Source of the DNA: an uncultured Spirochaetaceae bacterium
GTDB lineage: Bacteria; Spirochaetota; Spirochaetia; Treponematales; Treponemataceae
DNA: 6,928 bases
NCBI GenBank assembly: GCA_902797925.1
Contig: CADBUT010000216.1
Location: 1-6,928 of the forward strand
Direction: 5' to 3'
The notes beneath the pieces were generated by a model, which did no database searches, was not told the origin of the DNA, and saw only the letters and a list, made by a program, of their open reading frames with translations. How positions within the stretch are numbered: position 1 is the first letter of the stretch; each line of letters begins with the position of its first letter. Positions 6,616-6,928 of the stretch are shown here, one piece after another. The position numbers and the translations under genes are program-made.

Positions 6616-6928
6616 AGTCACCAAGACCGTATTTATCGATGTCAGCCTGTGTAAGTTTTTTGGCATCGAAACCTTTTTCTTCAGAAATAACTTTCTTTGA
6701 AGGAACTTTACCAGTCTTAATCATGTTTTCGATTACAGCAGCCTGGAATGGTGAGCACTGTCCGTCATAGTTCCAGTTACCTGCGAGCAATTCACGGAGA
6801 GCCCATTTGTTGCAGTCAAAGCCCATAACGATTACTTTTCCGTTTACACCGTGTGTAATACCAGCTTCGTCAAGAGCAGCAACAGCACCCTTAGCCATAC
6901 CGTCGTTTTCAGCATAGATTACGTTGAA
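6614..6928 (-). CDS. ytfQ: Sugar-binding protein of the ABC transporter, C-terminal 104 residues (YtfQ-like)
   Basis: Extracytoplasmic solute-binding protein of the type I periplasmic fold (Peripla_BP_4 group), which captures the sugar and delivers it to YtfT/YjfF. Only the last 104 residues are in the window; the frame runs open to base 6928, so the gene starts beyond it and any signal peptide is unseen. The visible start VIYAENDGMAKGAV matches the hinge/ligand strand of this family, where YA-N-D-MA-GA is typical and the Asn-Asp pair commonly contacts the sugar. It continues with the second lobe strand KVIVMGFDCNKWA and helix LRELLAGNW, then a segment GQCSPFQAAVIENMIKTGK with the usual final helix. 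The tail, rich in Lys, Asp and Gly, ends in KYGLGD. It is followed by a strong terminator. Family assignment rests on these motifs and on the ytfR-ytfT-yjfF neighbours; the exact sugar is not shown. Confidence 0.85.
   Translation of the reverse strand, partial: FNVIYAENDGMAKGAVAALDEAGITHGVNGKVIVMGFDCNKWALRELLAGNWNYDGQCSPFQAAVIENMIKTGKVPSKKVISEEKGFDAKKLTQADIDKYGLGD

Overview
The window holds two convergent gene groups that look like a carbohydrate-sensing and carbohydrate-uptake locus of a host-associated or anaerobic bacterium. Base composition is moderate (roughly 40-45% G+C by eye). The pairing of a YesM-type kinase and YesN-type AraC regulator with a sugar ABC transporter, and the gene style, fit a treponeme-like spirochaete or a Firmicute. 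I favour Treponema, but nothing in the window proves it.

Plus strand, 1-2695: the 3' part of a membrane sensor histidine kinase (1-1074, start outside the window) overlaps by 8 nt a 542-residue response regulator with an N-terminal receiver and C-terminal AraC DNA-binding domain (1067-2695). Together they form a two-component system of the kind that senses extracytoplasmic sugars and switches on nearby transport or degradation genes.

Convergent junction, about 2630-2795: about 100 bp separate the two stop codons, and the area is dense with hairpins. The strongest is a minus-strand intrinsic terminator (CGGGGC-GAAA-GCCCCG followed by T8) that lies inside the regulator's coding sequence. Two weaker hairpin/T-run candidates serve the plus strand.

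Minus strand, 6928-2796: a complete sugar ABC import module, apart from the truncated first gene, in the order binding protein (ytfQ-like, C-terminal 104 residues only), fused double ATPase (ytfR), permease 1 (ytfT) and permease 2 (yjfF). It matches the architecture of the E. coli galactofuranose importer YtfQRT-YjfF. The last three genes are packed tightly (8-nt overlap, then a 2-nt gap). A 176-nt spacer with a strong terminator and two other hairpins separates the binding-protein gene from the ATPase gene, as expected if most transcripts stop after the binding protein and a fraction reads through.

Proposed working: sugar captured by the binding protein is passed to the YtfT/YjfF channel and imported with ATP hydrolysis by YtfR; the kinase/regulator pair probably controls this or a neighbouring sugar gene set. 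The substrate (galactofuranose or another furanose or ketose) is inferred from family only. I see no defence system, mobile element, CRISPR array, tRNA or rRNA, and no clearly new multi-gene system. The unusual points are in the RNA-level architecture and a changed conserved loop in YtfT.
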